Assembly: GCF_000802225.1 (NCBI RefSeq)
Contig: NZ_JTDI01000001.1
Coordinates: 434,001-498,000 of the forward strand
Source of the DNA: Novosphingobium malaysiense
GTDB lineage: Bacteria > Pseudomonadota > Alphaproteobacteria > Sphingomonadales > Sphingomonadaceae
Length of the DNA stretch: 64,000 nt
Direction of reading: 5' to 3'
How positions within the stretch are numbered: the first letter of the stretch is position 1; each line of letters opens with the position of its first letter. Under the pieces are notes generated by a model that saw only the letters and a program-made list of their open reading frames with translations, did no database searches and was not told the origin of the DNA. The translations under genes were made by a program, and so were the position numbers. Shown in pieces: positions 61,916-64,000 of the stretch.

Positions 61916-63100
61916 CTGGACACGGCTGCAAACGGTATACGCCCGTTCGAAATCGACGTCAGCGACGCCGCGCTCGAGGATCTGCGCGCACGATTGCAGA
62001 GAACGCGGTGGCCCCATGCCATTCCGGGTGTCGGCTGGTCGCAAGGATCCAATCTCGAATTCATTCAGCATCTCGTCGAGCGCTGGCTGGAGTACGATTG
62101 GCGCCACCACGAAGCGAAGCTCAACGCATTCCATCATTGCCGCGCGGAAGTGGACGGACTGGGCCTGCATTTCGTCCACGAACGGGGGGTGGGACCGGCC
62201 CCGGTGCCCATTCTGCTGGGGCATGGCTGCTTCAGCAGCTTTTATGAATTTCACCACGTGATCCGCGCGCTGGCCGATCCGGCGAGCTACGGTGGCGATC
62301 CTGCCGACGCATTCGACGTGGTTGCGTGGTCGCTGCCGGGGTTCGCCTTCAGCGACAAGCCGGACGAGCGCGGCTGGGGCTGCGGTCGGATGGCGGATGC
62401 CGCCCACAGCCTCATGCGCGATGTGCTGGGATATGAGCGCTATGGCGCTGTGGGCGGCAGTTGGGGCGGCACGATCGCCTGGCGGCTATGCACGGAGTAC
62501 AAGGATTCCAGCCTCGGCATGTTTCTGACGCAGCCGCCGGCGATGGGCGCCCATCAGGCGCCCGGGCAGCCGCCCCTCACGCCCGCCGAGGAGGAATATA
62601 CGCGCAAGGGCGAGGAATTCGAGCTCGAGGAACGCGGCTATTACCGGATCCTGACCACCCGCCCGGAATCTCTGGCATTCGCGTTGGCGGATTCGCCTGC
62701 CGGCCTGGCCGGCTGGGTTGCCGAGAAATTGCGGGTCTGGTCGGATTGCCACGGCGAACTCGGCAGCGTCGTGCCGATGGAAGAGATCCTGACCAGCCTG
62801 TCGATCACCTGGTTCACCGAGTCCATCGCCTCTAGCCACCGGATCTACTACGAATCCATGCACGGCGACTGGATGCTGGGGCCGGAGGATCGCTTCGACG
62901 TGCGCACCGGCGTGCTGAGCTTGCCGGGCGGGTTGCCCTACGAGGCGATACCGGAAGAGACCTGCAGGCGCATTTTCGACAACCTCCAGTACTACAAGGC
63001 AGCCCCTTCCGGTGGACACTGGCCTGCCTGGGAACAACCGGACGTGTTCGTGGAGGCCGTGCGGGACTTTTACCGCCCCATACGCGCCGCTGCGGCCTGA
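61916..63100 (+). CDS. Epoxide-hydrolase-like alpha/beta hydrolase with Ser nucleophile
   Basis: A 394-residue protein: EHN domain (about 8-115, IRPFEIDVSDAALEDLRARL) then an alpha/beta hydrolase domain. The nucleophile elbow is VGGSWGG with Ser182 (AGT at 62459) instead of the Asp of true epoxide hydrolases (GGDWG); the oxyanion loop is HGCF instead of HGWP. The catalytic His is kept in SGGHWPAWEQP. It may be an esterase or C-C/thioester hydrolase. I prefer the rare CTG at 61916 (GGGGAGG five bases upstream, family-like N-terminus); GTG 61835 and GTG 61754 are in frame but lack ribosome sites. Confidence 0.8.
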   Translation: MDTAANGIRPFEIDVSDAALEDLRARLQRTRWPHAIPGVGWSQGSNLEFIQHLVERWLEYDWRHHEAKLNAFHHCRAEVDGLGLHFVHERGVGPAPVPILLGHGCFSSFYEFHHVIRALADPASYGGDPADAFDVVAWSLPGFAFSDKPDERGWGCGRMADAAHSLMRDVLGYERYGAVGGSWGGTIAWRLCTEYKDSSLGMFLTQPPAMGAHQAPGQPPLTPAEEEYTRKGEEFELEERGYYRILTTRPESLAFALADSPAGLAGWVAEKLRVWSDCHGELGSVVPMEEILTSLSITWFTESIASSHRIYYESMHGDWMLGPEDRFDVRTGVLSLPGGLPYEAIPEETCRRIFDNLQYYKAAPSGGHWPAWEQPDVFVEAVRDFYRPIRAAAA

Positions 63101-63139
63101 AGCGGCCATGCCGACGGCTCTCCAATAGAAAGATCACGC

Positions 63140-64000
63140 ATGCACAAACAGACGATCCCGGCGCTGGTAGTGGGAACAGGCTTTGGATGTCGCACCCAGA
63201 TCCCGGCCCTTCGCGGCGCTGGCTTCGAGGTCGTAGGCCTGATCGGCAGGGACGCGGAAAGGACGGCGCAAAGGGCCGCTGCGAACAGCGTACCGATGAC
63301 GTTCACGGACCTCGAGCAGGCCATCCGCGAGACCGGGGCGGAACTGGTCGCCATCTCGACACCGCCGAACACCCATGGTCCGCTGGCGATGACGGCCTTG
63401 GCCCGAGGCTGCCATGTCCTGTGCGAAAAGCCGTTCGCACGCGATGCCGGCGAGGCGAAGGCGATGCTGGAGGCTGCGCAGAGTGCAGGCACGGTCCATC
63501 TTATCGGAAACGAGTTCCGCTTCATGCCGCAGACCGCGACCATCGCCCGCGCAATTGCCGAGGGCATGATCGGAGAACCGCGACTGGGCAGCTTCGTGTC
63601 GCATTCCGGCTTCGTCTCGGCATTCGAGGACGACATACCAGACTGGTGGTTCGACCCCTGCCAGGGTGGCGGCTGGCTGGGCGCCTCTGGGTCGCATCTC
63701 GTGGACCAGATCCGCTTCTGGCTCGGCGAATTCACGTCTATCAGCGCGACCCTTTCGACCGTTTCCGCTTCGCGAGGCCGAGTGGAGGACTCCTTCTCTG
63801 CCCGTTTCACCCTGGCCAATGGCTTCGAAGGCACGATCCAGCAGTGCGCGGGTGCATTCGGGCCTCCAGCCGACCTCACGCGAATATGCGGTACCCAGGG
63901 AACCATCTGGCTGGACGGCGCCACTGTTCGCCTGGCAGACGGCTCGGGCGAGCGCGAATTGCCGATTCCGCCCGACCTCGCCCTTCCTGTGCCGCCCCCC
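63140..64000 (+). CDS. Gfo/Idh/MocA family oxidoreductase, 3'-truncated by window
   Basis: The frame from ATG 63140 is open to the window end (287 codons visible). Rossmann motif VVGTGFGCRTQIPAL, then VAISTPPNTHGPLA, the hallmark CEKPFARD with the catalytic Lys, NEFRFMPQTATIARA and GGGWLGASGSHLVDQIRFWL are all present. Members oxidise sugars, inositols or aromatic diols with NAD(P). It follows the hydrolase by 39 bp and ends outside the window. Confidence 0.9.
   Translation, partial: MHKQTIPALVVGTGFGCRTQIPALRGAGFEVVGLIGRDAERTAQRAAANSVPMTFTDLEQAIRETGAELVAISTPPNTHGPLAMTALARGCHVLCEKPFARDAGEAKAMLEAAQSAGTVHLIGNEFRFMPQTATIARAIAEGMIGEPRLGSFVSHSGFVSAFEDDIPDWWFDPCQGGGWLGASGSHLVDQIRFWLGEFTSISATLSTVSASRGRVEDSFSARFTLANGFEGTIQQCAGAFGPPADLTRICGTQGTIWLDGATVRLADGSGERELPIPPDLALPVPPP

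Overview
The window is GC-rich alphaproteobacterial chromosome, most likely from the Sphingomonadaceae (Novosphingobium/Sphingobium-like). This assignment is an inference. It rests on two UrcA-family proteins, a COQ9 protein, a DUF1134/EipA-like protein, a cytochrome bc1 chaperone, a GTTC-N7-GTTC LexA box, and strongly GC-biased third codon positions everywhere except one short island. No phage, plasmid, rRNA or CRISPR array is visible. There is one tRNA, tRNA-Ser(GCT).

Layout. 0-8.5 kb: end of a MaoC-like gene, PhzF isomerase, two related glycine-zipper proteins, a SnoaL-like protein, an encapsulin-type ferritin with no encapsulin beside it, an MBL-fold protein, a pteridine-reductase-like SDR, cyclopropane fatty acid synthase, argG and an RlpA-like protein. 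8.5-19.4 kb is rich in dispersed palindromes. It holds an HTH protein whose two ends are built of repeat sequence, an AT-rich island with one orphan membrane protein between 7-bp direct repeats, a repeat cluster, uvrA (LexA box upstream, palindrome inserted in frame), a UrcA gene, an M28 peptidase and a second RlpA-like lipoprotein whose leader lies on another palindrome copy. 19.4-31.9 kb: an NO-stress module (NsrR-like regulator, divergent globin, two operator-like sites, and an FmdB gene whose start is buried in a long hairpin), an M3 peptidase, a membrane/soluble paralogue pair, HdeD, a vitamin B12 uptake operon (btuB-btuF-btuC-btuD) under a cobalamin riboswitch, a SleB hydrolase and a small conserved protein. 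32-40 kb: TCA-cycle cluster mdh-sucD-sucA-sucB-lpd, without sucC. 40-58 kb is housekeeping: VOC, UrcA, hslV-hslU, bamE, bc1 chaperone, YceD, ssb, feoA-feoB with a Fur-like site, COQ9 and ankyrin genes, SCO, ribD-ribE, an aromatic aminotransferase, an EipA-like protein and tRNA-Ser. 58.4-64 kb is an accessory catabolic cluster: TetR regulator, 21-bp palindromic operator candidate, Dabb-PASTA fusion, Rieske oxygenase, ABM monooxygenase, an oxidoreductase remnant, an epoxide-hydrolase-like protein with Ser at the nucleophile position, and a Gfo/Idh/MocA oxidoreductase cut by the window edge.

How the genes work together. The TCA cluster encodes the complete 2-oxoglutarate dehydrogenase (E1-E2-E3) plus malate dehydrogenase and one half of succinyl-CoA synthetase. 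The B12 operon forms a full outer-to-inner membrane import path. The last 5.5 kb reads as a regulated ring-oxidation pathway of unknown substrate. The most unusual points are in-frame palindromic elements in uvrA and at the start of an rlpA-like gene, an orphan EncFtn, the AT-rich island, the FmdB start-sequestering hairpin, the Dabb-PASTA fusion and the Ser-for-Asp change in the hydrolase.
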